This document shows positions 8,973 to 19,420 of a stretch of DNA of 64,000 bases, piece after piece. This DNA is from Trueperella pyogenes (GTDB lineage Bacteria > Actinomycetota > Actinomycetes > Actinomycetales > Actinomycetaceae): contig NZ_JVLH01000014.1 in assembly GCF_001070855.1 (NCBI RefSeq), positions 244,437 to 308,436 of the forward strand, given 5' to 3'. Numbering within the stretch: position 1 is the stretch's first letter; each line of letters starts with the position of its first letter. Under the pieces are notes generated by a model. It was not told where the DNA came from. It worked only from the letters and a program-made list of their open reading frames with translations, and made no database searches. The position numbers and the translations under genes are program-made.

Positions 8973-9443
8973 GTGGCACCCACACAGATTGAAGAACAAG
9001 TCCGTGCACTGGTTGAAGGTATTGTCACCGGGGCCGGAGCCGAACTTGATGCGGTGACTATTCTCAAGCAGAATGGCGCCCTGGTCTGCCGAATCACCGT
9101 TGAAGAGCCCCTGGGAAGCGAAAAGCTATCCTCGGATGCGCTCGCGGATATCTCACGCGCAATCTCCAAAACCATGGATGCCGCTGACCCGATTTCTGAC
9201 GCATACATGCTGGAAGTCTCCACCCCCGGTCTGGAACGCGAATTGAAGAAACCTGACCATTGGAAGCGCCAAATTGGCGGATTGGTCAGCGTCAAGATGC
9301 GAAATGGTGACAAATTTGTGGGACGGGTCAGCAATGCCGACGATAAAGGCGCTACTGTAGATACTGGCGCTGAAAGCCACACAATTGCATATGACGAGAT
9401 CAAGAAGGCGCGTTCGCGCGTCGACTTCGGCTCGTGGGAATGA
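8973..9443 (+). CDS. rimP: Ribosome maturation factor RimP
   Basis: A 156-residue RimP, needed for assembly of the 30S ribosomal subunit. The N-terminal alpha/beta domain contains LVCRITVEEPLG, the ISRAISKTMDAADPI helix and the signature YMLEVSTPGLERELK. The C-terminal SH3-like barrel follows, from about residue 95 (GLVSVKMRNGDKFVGRV). The GTG at 8973 is preferred over the GTG seven codons upstream because AAGGAG sits 5 nt before it. It is the first gene of the standard rimP-nusA-ylxR-infB order. Confidence 0.94.
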   Translation: MAPTQIEEQVRALVEGIVTGAGAELDAVTILKQNGALVCRITVEEPLGSEKLSSDALADISRAISKTMDAADPISDAYMLEVSTPGLERELKKPDHWKRQIGGLVSVKMRNGDKFVGRVSNADDKGATVDTGAESHTIAYDEIKKARSRVDFGSWE

Positions 9444-9451
9444 GGGACGCT

Positions 9452-10504
9452 ATGGAAATCGATATGACCGCCCTGCGAATGGTCGAACATGAGAAAGGGG
9501 TATCGCTCAATACCCTTGTTGATGCCATTGAAGAGGCATTGCTGAAGGCGTACCACAACATCCCTGGCGCAATTGCAAAGGCTCGAATTGAGATCGATAA
9601 GCGTACGGGTCGCGTAACCGTTATGGCCACCGAAGAAGACGAAGAGGGTAACCCCATCGGCGAATTCGATGACACCCCCAAGAACTTCGGCCGTATTGCA
9701 CAATCCACCGCGCGTTCCGTCATCATGCAGCGCCTGCGCGATGCTGATGATCAGCGCGTTTTGGGTGACTTTGCCGGCAAGACCGGTCAGATTGTGACCG
9801 GCGTTGTGCAGCAGTCGCGTGACTCCCGCCTGACCACCGTAAGGCTGGCTGACGATTTCGAGGCCATTCTTCCCGATTCTGAGAAGGTCCCCGGAGAGGA
9901 CTACTCGCACGGAACCCGCCTGCGCGCACTGATCGTTTCCGTCGAGCGTACCGAACGCGGTGCTCGCATCACCCTTTCGCGCACCCACCCCGGATTGGTC
10001 AAAGGCCTATTCGAGCGTGAAGTTCCTGAGATTCAAGAGGGCTTGGTCCGAATCAAGGCCATTGCCCGCGAAGCTGGTCACCGCTCCAAGATTGCCGTGG
10101 TTGCTACTCGCGAAGGCGTGAATGCCAAGGGCGCGTGCATTGGCCCGATGGGCTCGCGTGTTCGTGCGGTCATGACAGAGCTCGGTGGCGAGAAGATCGA
10201 CATTGTGGACTGGTCTGAAGATCCGGCACGTTTCGTTGCGAATTCGCTGTCCCCGGCGCGCGTGGCTCGCGTTGTCGTTCACTCTGTGGAGCAACGCACT
10301 GCAACAGCTATCGTTCCCGACTTCCAGCTTTCGCTGGCAATCGGTAAGGAAGGGCAGAACGCTCGACTTGCGGCGCGCCTGACCGACTACCACATCGACA
10401 TCCATTCCGACACTGAGAATGGCGAAGAAGGACTGGCATCGCGTTCGTCTACACCAGATGACGTGATCAGTCGCTCACAATCCGATGGCTTGGAAGAGGA
10501 CTGA
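9452..10504 (+). CDS. nusA: Transcription termination/antitermination factor NusA
   Basis: A 350-residue NusA, the RNA polymerase-binding elongation factor. The N-terminal domain (MEIDMTALRMVEHEKGV) binds polymerase. Next come an S1 domain (VTGVVQQSRDSRLTTVRL) and two KH domains with GPMGSRVRAVMTELGGEKIDIV and the GKEGQNARLAARLT loop. It lacks the E. coli-type acidic repeats, as is usual in Gram-positives. The start at 9452 follows GAGGG with good spacing and gives the typical MxIDM opening. Upstream in-frame starts at 9434 and 9440 exist; the latter would make an ATGA overlap with rimP. Confidence 0.95.
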   Translation: MEIDMTALRMVEHEKGVSLNTLVDAIEEALLKAYHNIPGAIAKARIEIDKRTGRVTVMATEEDEEGNPIGEFDDTPKNFGRIAQSTARSVIMQRLRDADDQRVLGDFAGKTGQIVTGVVQQSRDSRLTTVRLADDFEAILPDSEKVPGEDYSHGTRLRALIVSVERTERGARITLSRTHPGLVKGLFEREVPEIQEGLVRIKAIAREAGHRSKIAVVATREGVNAKGACIGPMGSRVRAVMTELGGEKIDIVDWSEDPARFVANSLSPARVARVVVHSVEQRTATAIVPDFQLSLAIGKEGQNARLAARLTDYHIDIHSDTENGEEGLASRSSTPDDVISRSQSDGLEED

Positions 10505-10523
10505 CTCGGCTAAGCTTAAAGGC

Positions 10524-10820
10524 GTGTCTGACTCCACTCTGATGCTTCGCACCTGTGTGGGGTGTGGATTACGCGCGCAACGTGCGGAACTTATCCGTGT
10601 TGTTGCGACCTCTGACGGGGATCTTCATGTTGATCACCGTCGCAACCTTCCCGGTCGGGGAGCGTGGTTTCATCCCGAGGCCCGCTGCCTAGACCTCGCC
10701 CGCCGCAAGCGGGCGCTCGGGCGTTCACTGCGTCGATCAGTAGAAATGACTGATGAACAGTGGGCTGAACTGGGGAAGGAAATTCTGTCTGCGGCGCACA
10801 GGGCGCCGGACAACGAGTAG
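10524..10820 (+). CDS. ylxR: YlxR-family RNA-binding protein (DUF448)
   Basis: A 98-residue YlxR protein, between nusA and infB as in most Gram-positives. The signature is RTCVGCGLRAQRAELIRVV, followed by GRGAWFHPEARCLDLA and the basic RRKRALGRSLRR. In the family this fold binds RNA and can act as a nucleoid or transcription regulator. The GTG at 10524 is taken as the start because the reading upstream overlaps nusA without family similarity. A TAAGCT box 7 nt before it hints at an additional leaderless internal promoter. Confidence 0.9.
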   Translation: MSDSTLMLRTCVGCGLRAQRAELIRVVATSDGDLHVDHRRNLPGRGAWFHPEARCLDLARRKRALGRSLRRSVEMTDEQWAELGKEILSAAHRAPDNE

Positions 10821-10928
10821 CGAAAGCGGGTTGAAAGCCCATGGGCACCCGATGAGTACCCAGCGATGAGCTGCCTGCATTATCAGTGATACGTCTCCGT
10901 TCGGGGACGTTCCCGAACAAGGAGAAAA

Positions 10929-13805
10929 GTGGCAAAACTGCGTGTCCACGAGCTCGCCAAAGAGCTCGGAATCCCCAGCAAGGAATTGCTGGCCTACCTG
11001 CGAGACAAGGGCGAATACGTTAAAGCTTCTTCGTCCGCACTTGAACCGCCCGTAGCGCGTGAAGCGCGCGAGCACTTTGAAAAGCTTTCCGGTTCAGCAT
11101 CGGGTGACGCTAAGAGCACCCCGAAGAAGGCGGCCCCCAAGCCCAAGGCAAAGGCTTCCGCCAAGACCGCTGAGACCGCCTCGGCAGCACCCGCACAGGA
11201 CGACGCTCCTGCATCTGCCGAAGCTCCCAAGCCTTCTGCTCATAAGCCTGGGCCTCGTGCGCCCAAGGCAGCAGCACCAAAGGCCACAGCTTCCGAAAAG
11301 GCTGAAGCTGCCCCCCGCGCTCCCAAGCCGGCACCGCGCCAGGCTCGTGGAAGCAGCGAGGAAGCCCCCAAGCCTGCAGCTGGCGCTCCGAAGCCCGGAG
11401 CTCCTCGCGCCCCGCGTCCCGGTGGCTCTGCAGCCAAGCCGGGTGCGCCTCGTCCCGGAGCGCCCCGTCCCGGTGGTCCTCGCCCCGGAAACAACCCCTA
11501 CGCATCCAGCCAGGGTATGCCCCGTCCCGGTGGTAGCCAGGGTGGTCGCGGTGGAAACCGTCCCGCACGTGGCGCACAGGGTGAACGTCCCGCACGTCCC
11601 GGTGGTCCTCAGGGAGCACGTCAGGGTGGGCCTCGTCCGCAGCGCAGTGGCGCACCTACCGGCGGCGGCCCGCGTCCAAACCCGGGAATGATGCCCGGAC
11701 AGGCGAATTTCGCTCGCTCGGAGGGTCCTGCACCTTCTTCTGATCGTCCTCGTGGTGGCCGAGGCCGCGGTACCCGTCCCGGTGGCGGTAACGGCGGCGG
11801 TCAGGGCGCTCCCGGAGCAAATGCCGGTGGCGGTTTCGCTCCGCCTCGCGGTGGTCGCGGTGGCGGCCGCGGCGCAACGCCGGGCGCGTTCGGTCGCGGT
11901 GGCGGCAAGAGCTCGCGCGGACGTAAGTCGAAGCGCGCAAAGCGTCAAGAGTTTGAACAGCAGAACGCACCCGTCATTGGCGGCGTTTCGATTCCTCGTG
12001 GCGATGGACAGCAGATCCGCATCCGTCAGGGTGCTTCTCTTGCTGACTTCGCTGAGAAGATCAACGTCAATCCCGCAGCGCTGGTGACCGTCCTCTTCCA
12101 CCTGGGAGAGATGGCAACTGCCACGCAGTCGCTGGATCAGGACACCTTCGAAGCACTGGGCGCAGAGCTCGGCTACGACGTCAAGGTTGTTTCGCCTGAA
12201 GATGAGGATCGTGAACTGCTCGAGTCCTTCGACATCGACCTCGAAGCCGAAGAACTGGACGACGCAGAGAACATGCAGCCGCGTCCCCCGGTCGTCACGG
12301 TCATGGGCCACGTCGACCACGGTAAGACCAAGCTGCTCGACGCGATCCGTCACACCGACGTTGTCGACTCTGAGCACGGTGGTATTACCCAGCACATTGG
12401 TGCCTACCAGGTGCAGGTGAAGTCCGAGGATGGAACTCCTCGCCGTATCACCTTCATCGATACCCCCGGTCACGAGGCCTTCACCGCTATGCGTGCCCGT
12501 GGTGCGCAGGTCACCGATATTGCGATCCTTGTGGTTGCAGCGGATGACGGTGTCATGCCTCAGACCGTTGAAGCAATCAACCACGCGCAGGCCGCCGGCG
12601 TGCCGATCGTTGTTGCCGTCAACAAGATCGATAAGGAAGGCGCGAACCCCGATAAGATTCGCGCCCAGCTCACCGAGTACGGCCTGGTTGCCGAAGAGTA
12701 CGGCGGCGACGTCATGTTCGCCGATATCTCAGCCAAGCAGCGCAAGGGTATCCGTGAGCTTCTCGAGGCCGTGCTGCTGACCGCTGATGCAGCTCTGACC
12801 CTTGAAGCGAACCCCGATACCGATGCCCGCGGTGTTGCTATCGAAGCGAATCTGGATAAGGGACGCGGTGCAGTGGCGACCATGCTGGTTCAGCGCGGTA
12901 CCCTGCGCGTCGGCGATTCCCTGGTTGTCGGTTCTTCGCACGGCCGTGTTCGTGCAATGTTCGACGACAGCGGTAACGATGTTGCCGAGGCCGGTCCCTC
13001 GACCCCCGTTGCAGTGCTGGGCTTGACTTCGGTTCCTCGCGCTGGTGACTCCTTCTTGGTTGCCACCGATGACCGTACTGCCCGCCAGATCGCTGATAAG
13101 CGCGAGGCCGCAGAGCGTCAGGCCATGTTGGCCAAGCGCCGTAAGCGCGTCTCCCTTGAGGACTTCGATAAGGTCCTTAAGGAAGGCGAGGTTGATACCC
13201 TCAACCTGGTCATTAAGGGTGACGTCTCCGGTGCTGTTGAAGCCCTGGAAGACTCGCTGCTGCGCATCGATGTCGGCGAAGAAGTTGCTCTTCGCATCAT
13301 CCACCGCGGTGTTGGTGCAATCACCCAGAACGATGTCAACCTGGCAACCGTGGACAACGCGGTCATCATTGGCTTCAATGTCCGCCCGGCTGAACGCGTT
13401 CAGGAACTGGCCGACGCCGAGGGCGTCGAGATCAAGTACTACAACGTCATCTACTCGGCGATCGACGATGTCGAGGCCGCGATGAAGGGCATGCTCAAGC
13501 CGATCTACGAAGAGGTCGCACTGGGCAGCGCGGAGATCCGTCAGGTCTTCCGTTCCGGCAAGTTCGGCAACATCGCAGGTTCGATTGTCCGCAATGGCAC
13601 CATCAAGCGTGGAACCAAGGCTCGCTTGGTCCGCGATGGTGTGGTTGTTGCAGACAACCTGGAGATCGCATCGCTTCGCCGCGAGAAGGACGATGTCACC
13701 GAGGTCCGCGAGGGCTACGAATGTGGTATCACCTTGGGTTACAAGGACATTCAAGAAGGCGACATCATCGAGACCTGGGAAATGCGCGAAAAGCCGCGTG
13801 ACTGA
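10929..13805 (+). CDS. infB: Translation initiation factor IF-2
   Basis: A 958-residue IF-2 that places initiator tRNA on the 30S subunit in a GTP-dependent way. The N-terminal helical domain ([22 protein letters not shown]) is followed by about 300 residues of Ala/Pro/Lys then Gly/Pro/Arg-rich low complexity. The GTPase core has the P-loop [24 protein letters not shown] and [10 protein letters not shown], with standard C-terminal domains to residue 958. GTG start, with GGAGAAAA just before it. The long basic repeat-like spacer is typical of actinobacteria. rbfA and truB do not follow; a strong terminator does. Confidence 0.97.
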   Translation: MAKLRVHELAKELGIPSKELLAYLRDKGEYVKASSSALEPPVAREAREHFEKLSGSASGDAKSTPKKAAPKPKAKASAKTAETASAAPAQDDAPASAEAPKPSAHKPGPRAPKAAAPKATASEKAEAAPRAPKPAPRQARGSSEEAPKPAAGAPKPGAPRAPRPGGSAAKPGAPRPGAPRPGGPRPGNNPYASSQGMPRPGGSQGGRGGNRPARGAQGERPARPGGPQGARQGGPRPQRSGAPTGGGPRPNPGMMPGQANFARSEGPAPSSDRPRGGRGRGTRPGGGNGGGQGAPGANAGGGFAPPRGGRGGGRGATPGAFGRGGGKSSRGRKSKRAKRQEFEQQNAPVIGGVSIPRGDGQQIRIRQGASLADFAEKINVNPAALVTVLFHLGEMATATQSLDQDTFEALGAELGYDVKVVSPEDEDRELLESFDIDLEAEELDDAENMQPRPPVVTVMGHVDHGKTKLLDAIRHTDVVDSEHGGITQHIGAYQVQVKSEDGTPRRITFIDTPGHEAFTAMRARGAQVTDIAILVVAADDGVMPQTVEAINHAQAAGVPIVVAVNKIDKEGANPDKIRAQLTEYGLVAEEYGGDVMFADISAKQRKGIRELLEAVLLTADAALTLEANPDTDARGVAIEANLDKGRGAVATMLVQRGTLRVGDSLVVGSSHGRVRAMFDDSGNDVAEAGPSTPVAVLGLTSVPRAGDSFLVATDDRTARQIADKREAAERQAMLAKRRKRVSLEDFDKVLKEGEVDTLNLVIKGDVSGAVEALEDSLLRIDVGEEVALRIIHRGVGAITQNDVNLATVDNAVIIGFNVRPAERVQELADAEGVEIKYYNVIYSAIDDVEAAMKGMLKPIYEEVALGSAEIRQVFRSGKFGNIAGSIVRNGTIKRGTKARLVRDGVVVADNLEIASLRREKDDVTEVREGYECGITLGYKDIQEGDIIETWEMREKPRD

Positions 13806-13824
13806 GGTCTTCGCTGAGACAAGG

Positions 13825-13863
13825 GTTTGGGCCCCGCACCTGGTGGTGCGGGGCCCAAACTTT
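13825..13863 (+). terminator. Intrinsic terminator after infB
   Basis: A perfect 16-bp stem (13825-13840 with 13845-13860, arms rich in GGGCCCC) with a TGGT loop, followed by TTT. It ends the rimP-infB operon and also separates it from the convergent transporter gene. Confidence 0.9.
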
Positions 13864-13927
13864 AGTTCTCTGAGCCGCTGTTTCGAGCACGGCGTGATTG
13901 ACTGCACTCAAAACAGCGAGGGAGCGA

Positions 13928-15520
13928 TTACATGCCGCCCATGATCTGTGCGACGAGGATTTTGCCGATCATGGCAACGGGGTAGACCAGCGCATAGCCC
14001 AAGGAGACACGCGGATCCATATTTGTGCGAGAGTTTGCGAAGGCAAGGACTGCAGGCTGTGTTTGAGCACCAGCGAGCAGACCGGAGAGCTTCGTTCCCC
14101 CCATCTTGAACAACCAGCGCATGACAACGTACAGGCCAACGGCCATGATCGAGGTCATGATGATGCCCAGCAAGAGGATCTGCAGCCAGGTTCCAGAGGT
14201 GAAGGCCTTTTCGATCTGTCCACCTGCGTTAGCACCCGCTTGTGCGAGGAAGACCAGAAGGCCGAACTCTGCCAAGACCTGACCGGCCGTGAAAGGCATC
14301 GCGGTCACGAAGGGACCAATGCGTCCCAGGCGTCCGAAGATCAGGCCGACGATCAATGTTCCAGCAGCCGAACCAATCGAGAAGTAAGCACCGGTTGGGG
14401 TAAAGATCGGGATTTCGCCAATCAGAATGCCCAGTGCCATGCCGACGCCCAAGGCGATTGGGTTCAGGTCGGAGAGGCCTCGTGCAGAGTCACCAAAGAA
14501 CTTCGTAATCTCGCGCATCTTTGAGGTCGGGGCCACGACACGAACGCGGTCGCCCTGCTGAAGGATCAGTCCGGGTTCGGCGATCATATCGACGTCGCCT
14601 CGGCGCACACGGGAAATTGTTGCGGAGTATTTATCCGCCAGGCCCAGTTCTTCAACGGTATGACCGGCGAGCTTCGGGTTAGAAATCGTCACGCGACGGA
14701 AGTCCAAGTAGGCGCGGTCTTCGATCAAGGAGTGCGAAGAGGGGTGACCGAGTTCAGTTGCAACTCGGGCAACCAACTCACGCGGGCCAACGACGGTCAC
14801 CAAGTCACCCTGGTCAAGGGTGTCGTTCAGTGAAGGACGCATGATGGGGCCGGTTTCACCTCGGCGCAGACGTGAGAAGGTCACCTTTGAACCCATCATT
14901 GTGTGGATATCGCCGATGCAGGGATGGTCGCCACGCTCGACGCGAATTGTACGGTTTGCTAGGGGAGAGGGAGCATCTTTATCGCGCTTGCCGTAAGAGA
15001 GAGCTGCTGCGGAAGCGATAAGCATTCCGACGACGCCGAAGAGGTAAGCAATCGAATAACCGACCGTCGCAAGGTCCAGCTTTCCTGAGGCCTCGCCAGC
15101 AGCGGCCAAGGCGGGAGTGTTGGTTACCGACCCGGCGAAGGTGCCCGCGATGAGTGCGGGGTCCATTCCCCACATGCGGCCGATGACCTCACCGGCGGCT
15201 GCGGATACGCCGTAAAGGGCAACCATGGCCAAAATTGGTCCCACCGCGCTCTTGATGTTGTGGAAGAAGGAAGCGCCGGAGTTCATACCGATAGCGAAGG
15301 CGAAGAGCGCAAGGCCAAGTGTGCCCAGCTCTCGGGTGACGCGTAGGTGAATTCCGTAGGTTTCAGCCCATGCGGACAGGATGATTGCAAGGAAAAGGAC
15401 AGCTGCTGCGCCCAGTCCGATGCCCTTGATCTTGATGTGGCCAAAAGCCATTCCCACGCCAATGAGGAGGAACAAGAATAGGACGGGCTGATCAGCAAGC
15501 TTGGTAAATAAGATCTCCAC
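13928..15520 (-). CDS. AAE-family (YidE/AspT-like) transporter with TrkA-C domains
   Basis: A 530-residue membrane protein with the duplicated AspT-type architecture. A hydrophobic half (residues about 10-190) contains FAFAIGMNSGASFF and the fingerprint GTFAGSVTNTPALAAA. Two central cytosolic RCK_C/TrkA-C domains (about 200-350) include QGDLVTVVG and QQGDRVRVVAP, and a second hydrophobic half follows. The family contains aspartate:alanine exchangers and uncharacterised YidE/YbjL proteins. The substrate cannot be read from sequence; proximity to branched-chain amino acid genes is only suggestive. It diverges from the ilv operon, sharing a 228-bp intergenic region with the ilv leader. Confidence 0.85.
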   Translation of the reverse strand: MEILFTKLADQPVLFLFLLIGVGMAFGHIKIKGIGLGAAAVLFLAIILSAWAETYGIHLRVTRELGTLGLALFAFAIGMNSGASFFHNIKSAVGPILAMVALYGVSAAAGEVIGRMWGMDPALIAGTFAGSVTNTPALAAAGEASGKLDLATVGYSIAYLFGVVGMLIASAAALSYGKRDKDAPSPLANRTIRVERGDHPCIGDIHTMMGSKVTFSRLRRGETGPIMRPSLNDTLDQGDLVTVVGPRELVARVATELGHPSSHSLIEDRAYLDFRRVTISNPKLAGHTVEELGLADKYSATISRVRRGDVDMIAEPGLILQQGDRVRVVAPTSKMREITKFFGDSARGLSDLNPIALGVGMALGILIGEIPIFTPTGAYFSIGSAAGTLIVGLIFGRLGRIGPFVTAMPFTAGQVLAEFGLLVFLAQAGANAGGQIEKAFTSGTWLQILLLGIIMTSIMAVGLYVVMRWLFKMGGTKLSGLLAGAQTQPAVLAFANSRTNMDPRVSLGYALVYPVAMIGKILVAQIMGGM

Positions 15521-15748
15521 TGTGAGGGCTCCATTGTCTGGTGATCAGGATTTTTTCTATCCGTTTTCAGTATCTGACTCTTCTGGAAAAGGACAAAATG
15601 GGCGATTCGCAAGATTCTGCGGAAATGGTGCTAATTGCTCTTAGCTCACGTCTGACAAATTTTCGATTTTGAGGCCAAGGTCCCAGTTATCTTGCACTGT
15701 GAGATCAAAAGGCCGATGGTGACGCAAGCCCGTACGGTTAGAGACGTG

Positions 15749-15817
15749 ATGAAGCTTCGCATTTCAGGAATTCTCGTCTCGGTCATCGTACCCAGGCGTG
15801 CGATTCCTGCCGTGTGA
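15749..15817 (+). CDS. ilvB leader peptide (attenuation), 22 residues
   Basis: A short frame upstream of ilvB reads MKLRISGILVSVIVPRRAIP plus two more residues (Ala, Val) and a stop. Nine of the 22 residues are Ile, Leu or Val, the three end products of the pathway. The compact ILVSVIV run is what leader peptides need to sense charged Ile-, Leu- and Val-tRNA. The coding region overlaps the 5' arm of a hairpin (15795-15802 with 15832-15839), as in classic attenuators such as the one known before ilvBNC in Corynebacterium. It is too short for automatic gene calling. A possible promoter is TTGCAC (15692) 17 nt before GATGGT. Confidence 0.75.
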   Translation: MKLRISGILVSVIVPRRAIPAV

Positions 15818-15921
15818 ATTGTCGGATGGAACGCACGCCACAATCCCCGCGCACTTGCGCTACGCGTTTTCGGCCTCGGGAACAGAGAAGAACGCGCCCG
15901 CACCTGTGAAGGGGATTTTTT
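15795..15921 (+). promoter_or_regulatory. ilv attenuator region
   Basis: Three nested pairings follow the leader frame. GGCGTGCG at 15795-15802 pairs with CGCACGCC at 15832-15839, inside and just after the leader codons. CGCGTT at 15863-15868 pairs with AACGCG at 15891-15896. AATCCCC at 15842-15848 pairs with GGGGATT at 15911-15917, which runs into a T6 tract at 15916-15921. The last structure looks like the terminator arm; ribosome stalling in the leader would disturb the first hairpin. The exact alternative fold needs calculation. Confidence 0.6.
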
Positions 15922-16010
15922 CATGCCAACACCCCATGATTCGCGCAAGGAATTGCGGCGCAAACCGTGCTCCTTGAAGCGGAAGCGTAGAACCGACTGG
16001 AAGGCTGATG

Positions 16011-17771
16011 ATGACTGAAGAAAAACGCCAGGTCATGACCGGCGCACAGGCCATTGTGAATACCCTTGAAGCCCTGGGGGTCACCGACGTCTTCGGTATG
16101 CCCGGTGGAGCAATTCTTCCCACCTATGACCCCTTGATGAGCTCGTCACTGCACCACATCTTGGTTCGCCATGAACAGGGCGCAGGACATGCCGCTCAAG
16201 GCTATGCACTGGCAAGCGGGAAGGTCGGTGTTGCGATCGTGACCTCGGGTCCGGGTGCAACGAATACCTTGACCGCAATCGCAGACGCAAATATTGATTC
16301 GGTCCCGATCGTTGTGATTTCCGGCCAGGTCGGCGCCTCGCTGATCGGAACTGATGCATTCCAGGAAGCTGACATCGTTGGGGCATCAATGCCCTTGGCA
16401 AAGCATTCTTTCCTGGTCACTCGCGCGGCTGAGATCCCCCAGCGCCTTGCTGAAGCCTTCCACATCGCCTCGACCGGTCGCCCCGGTCCGGTCCTCGTGG
16501 ACATCACCCGTTCGGCTCAGGTCGAAGAATTTGAATACCATTGGCCGGTTGAGCTGCAGCTTCCCGGCTATGAGCCCGCATTTGAGCCCGTTCCGCGCCA
16601 AATTGCTCGCGCTGCTGAGGAAATTGCGCGAGCGCAGGCTCCCGTGCTCTACGTCGGTGGTGGCCTCGTCCGCGCCCGTGCGGAAGAGGAACTACGCACG
16701 CTGGTGGAACTGTCCGACGCGCCCGTCGTGACAACGCTTCCCGCACGTGGAGCTTTCCCCGATTCTGACCCGCACAACCTCAAGATGCCGGGAATGCACG
16801 GTACGGTTCCAGCGGTTGGCGCATTGCAGCGCGCGGACTTGATTGTGGCTCTGGGTGCGCGCTTCGATGACCGCGTGACCGGCCAGCTGGACTCCTTCGC
16901 ACCTCGCGCACGCATCGTGCACGTCGATATTGATCTGGCCGAGATGTCGAAGAATCGCTATGCAGACGTGGCCGTGGTTGCGGATTTGAAGCCTGCCTTG
17001 GCTGCCCTGAATGCTGCCCTTCCCGAGGCCTATGAGCGCTTGGGGCGCCCCGATCTTTCGGGATGGTGGCGTTACCTTAACCGCCTGCGTGAGAAGTATC
17101 CGCTGGGCTGGAGCGAGCCAAGCGACGGTTTCATGGCTCCCCAAGAGGTGATCTCAAAGCTTTCTGAGATTGCCGGTCCCGATGCGATTTACGTGACCGG
17201 TGTGGGCCAGCACCAGATGTGGGCTGCTCAGTTCCTCCAGCTGGAAAAGCCATCCCACTTCATTTCTTCATGTGGTTTGGGAACCATGGGATACTGCATT
17301 CCCGCAGCGATGGGCGCACAGGTTGGCGTCCCCGAATCGGTCGTCTGGGCGATTGACGGTGACGGTTCCTTCCAGATGACCAACCAGGAATTGGCAACGT
17401 GCACCGTGAATGGAATTCCTGTGAAGGTCGCCTTGATCAACAACTCCGTGTTGGGAATGGTGCGCCAGTGGCAGACGCTGTTCTACGGTGAGCGCTACTC
17501 GAACACGACCCTGAACCCGCAAGACGGCGAGCAGATTCCGAACTTCGAGATGCTTGCTCAGGCCTATGGAATGGCCGCGCGGACCGTGCGCAATGCTGAG
17601 GATATTGAAGAGGCCATTGAATGGGCCATGTCAATTAACGATCGTCCAGTTTTGTTGGACTTTAGGGTTTCTAAAGATGCTATGGTGTGGCCGATGGTTG
17701 CAGCCGGCGTCCCCAATGACGATATCCGCTATGCGCGAGATATCGCCCCTGACTGGGAGGTGGAAGACTGA
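16011..17771 (+). CDS. ilvB: Acetolactate synthase large subunit
   Basis: A 586-residue ThDP enzyme catalysing the first common step of valine, leucine and isoleucine synthesis. The N-terminal pyrimidine-binding domain has [14 protein letters not shown] with the catalytic Glu in [12 protein letters not shown]. The central FAD domain follows, and the C-terminal PP domain contains the [14 protein letters not shown] motif. GGAAGG at 15999-16004 favours the second of two adjacent ATGs (16011), with 16008 possible. It shares one nucleotide with ilvN and forms the ilvBN-ilvC operon behind the leader peptide. Confidence 0.96.
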   Translation: MTEEKRQVMTGAQAIVNTLEALGVTDVFGMPGGAILPTYDPLMSSSLHHILVRHEQGAGHAAQGYALASGKVGVAIVTSGPGATNTLTAIADANIDSVPIVVISGQVGASLIGTDAFQEADIVGASMPLAKHSFLVTRAAEIPQRLAEAFHIASTGRPGPVLVDITRSAQVEEFEYHWPVELQLPGYEPAFEPVPRQIARAAEEIARAQAPVLYVGGGLVRARAEEELRTLVELSDAPVVTTLPARGAFPDSDPHNLKMPGMHGTVPAVGALQRADLIVALGARFDDRVTGQLDSFAPRARIVHVDIDLAEMSKNRYADVAVVADLKPALAALNAALPEAYERLGRPDLSGWWRYLNRLREKYPLGWSEPSDGFMAPQEVISKLSEIAGPDAIYVTGVGQHQMWAAQFLQLEKPSHFISSCGLGTMGYCIPAAMGAQVGVPESVVWAIDGDGSFQMTNQELATCTVNGIPVKVALINNSVLGMVRQWQTLFYGERYSNTTLNPQDGEQIPNFEMLAQAYGMAARTVRNAEDIEEAIEWAMSINDRPVLLDFRVSKDAMVWPMVAAGVPNDDIRYARDIAPDWEVED

Positions 17772-18277
17772 TGAGGCATACGCTTTCTGTTCTGGTGGAA
17801 AACAAGCCCGGCGTGCTGACCCGCGTCTCCGGTTTGTTTGCTCGCCGAGCCTTCAACATCAAGTCATTGACGGTGGGGGAGACCGAGCATCCCGATATTT
17901 CCCGCATGACCATCATTGTTGATGCGGATACTGCCCCCATTGAGCAGGTCAAGCGTCAACTGGGCAAGCTGATTAATGTCCTGAAAATCGTTGAGCTTAA
18001 CCCTGACGAGGCCGTCGAGCGTCGCATGCTGCTCATGAAGGTCCGTGCTGATGACACGTGCCGGACCTCGGTGCTGCAGATCGTGGATTTGTTCCGCGCA
18101 CACGTCGTTGATGTCCATCCCGAAGCGGTCGTTATTGAATCGATCGGTTCACTACCCAAGCTGGAGGCGCTGCTGCGGGCACTTGAGCCCTACGGCGTCA
18201 CCGAACTCGTTCAATCGGGCGCCGTGGCGATCGGCCGCGGTGACCACTCGATTACGGATCAACTAAAGGAGAATTAA
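17771..18277 (+). CDS. ilvN: Acetolactate synthase small (regulatory) subunit
   Basis: A 168-residue regulatory subunit. The N-terminal ACT domain ([24 protein letters not shown]) binds valine for feedback inhibition, and the C-terminal domain ([15 protein letters not shown]...[12 protein letters not shown]) supports activation of the IlvB catalytic subunit. The ATG overlaps the stop of ilvB by one base, so translation is coupled and the subunits are made in step. Length and layout are standard for actinobacteria. Confidence 0.95.
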   Translation: MRHTLSVLVENKPGVLTRVSGLFARRAFNIKSLTVGETEHPDISRMTIIVDADTAPIEQVKRQLGKLINVLKIVELNPDEAVERRMLLMKVRADDTCRTSVLQIVDLFRAHVVDVHPEAVVIESIGSLPKLEALLRALEPYGVTELVQSGAVAIGRGDHSITDQLKEN

Positions 18278-18279
18278 CA

Positions 18280-19305
18280 ATGGCAGAGATCATCTACGAT
18301 GACGGCGCAGACCTGTCGCTGATCCAGTCCAAGAAGGTAGCCATCATTGGTTACGGTTCCCAGGGACATGCACACGCGCTTAACCTGAAGGATTCCGGCG
18401 TTGACGTGGTCGTTGGTCTGCGTCCCGGTTCCTCTTCGTGGGCCAAGGCCGAGGCCGCTGGCCTCGAGGTGAAGGATGTTCCCGAGGCCGTCGCCGAGGG
18501 TGACGTCGTCTCCATCCTCCTGCCCGACCAGGTCCAGCGCTACGTGTACGCCGAGCAGGTTGCCCCCAACCTGAAGGAAGGCGCAGCCCTGCTCTTCGCA
18601 CACGGCTTCAACATCCGTTACGGCTACATCGAGGTCCCCACCGGCCACGATGTCATCATGGTTGCCCCCAAGGGCCCCGGCCACAAGGTCCGCGAGACCT
18701 ACACCCAGGGCAAGGGCACCCCGGATGTCGTCGCCGTTGAGGTTGACGCTTCCGGTCAGGCTTGGGACCTCGTTCTGTCCTACGCCAAGGCTATTGGCGG
18801 TACCCGCGCAGGCGTCATCAAGACCACCTTCACCGAAGAGACCGAAACTGATCTCTTCGGCGAGCAGGCAGTTCTGTGTGGCGGTGTCTCCCACCTGATC
18901 CAGGCTGGCTTTGAGACCCTGGTTGAGGCTGGCTACCAGCCCGAGATCGCCTACTTCGAGGTCTGCCACGAGATGAAGCTGATCGTCGACCTGATCAACG
19001 AAGGTGGCATCACCAAGCAGCGTTGGTCCTGCTCTGACACCGCTGAGTACGGCGACTACATCTCTGGTCCGCGCGTGATCGACGAATCTTCCAAGCAGGC
19101 TATGCGCGACATCCTGACTGATATTCAGGACGGTACCTTCGCGCGCCGCTTCATTGAGGACCAGGACAATGGTGCTCTTGAGTTCAAGGCTCTGCGCGCC
19201 GAGGAAGAGTCTCACCCGATCGAGGCCACCGGCCAGAAGCTGCGTAAGGCTTTCGGTTGGACCCAGGCCGATGAGGACTACACCGAAGGTAGCGCTGCTC
19301 GCTGA
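18280..19305 (+). CDS. ilvC: Ketol-acid reductoisomerase (NADP+)
   Basis: A 341-residue class I ketol-acid reductoisomerase, the second step of the pathway. The Rossmann fingerprint [13 protein letters not shown] precedes [12 protein letters not shown], where the Arg/Ser residues of the beta2-alphaB loop select NADPH. The C-terminal helical domain has [15 protein letters not shown] with metal-binding acidic residues and [20 protein letters not shown] lies 8 nt upstream of the ATG. It sits only 2 bp after ilvN and ends at a strong terminator. Confidence 0.96.
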   Translation: MAEIIYDDGADLSLIQSKKVAIIGYGSQGHAHALNLKDSGVDVVVGLRPGSSSWAKAEAAGLEVKDVPEAVAEGDVVSILLPDQVQRYVYAEQVAPNLKEGAALLFAHGFNIRYGYIEVPTGHDVIMVAPKGPGHKVRETYTQGKGTPDVVAVEVDASGQAWDLVLSYAKAIGGTRAGVIKTTFTEETETDLFGEQAVLCGGVSHLIQAGFETLVEAGYQPEIAYFEVCHEMKLIVDLINEGGITKQRWSCSDTAEYGDYISGPRVIDESSKQAMRDILTDIQDGTFARRFIEDQDNGALEFKALRAEEESHPIEATGQKLRKAFGWTQADEDYTEGSAAR

Positions 19306-19381
19306 GCTGATGCGATCTAAGGTTCGGCTGGCTTCCTAAGCTGACCTGACTACTGATTAAGACAGAGGTTTTAATCAAACG

Positions 19382-19420
19382 GCTGTGGGCCGGTGCGTAC
19401 GCACCGGCCCACAGCTTTTT
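19382..19420 (+). terminator. Intrinsic terminator after ilvC
   Basis: A 15-bp perfect stem, GCTGTGGGCCGGTGC with its complement around a GTAC loop, followed by T5. It is a textbook terminator ending the ilvBN-ilvC operon. Confidence 0.93.

Noticed and set aside
11094..12584. Long reverse-strand frame of 496 codons inside infB
   Set aside because: It is a mirror of the repetitive GC-rich infB coding sequence, Cys/Thr/Arg-rich without any family pattern, and has no ribosome binding site.
12729..13907. Reverse-strand frame of 392 codons opposite infB and its terminator
   Set aside because: It runs through the terminator hairpin and mirrors conserved IF-2 domains; not a gene.
18274..19215. Reverse-strand frame of 313 codons opposite ilvC
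   Set aside because: It coincides with the codon-biased ilvC gene; its composition (Val/Asp/Gly-rich) is typical of antisense shadow frames.
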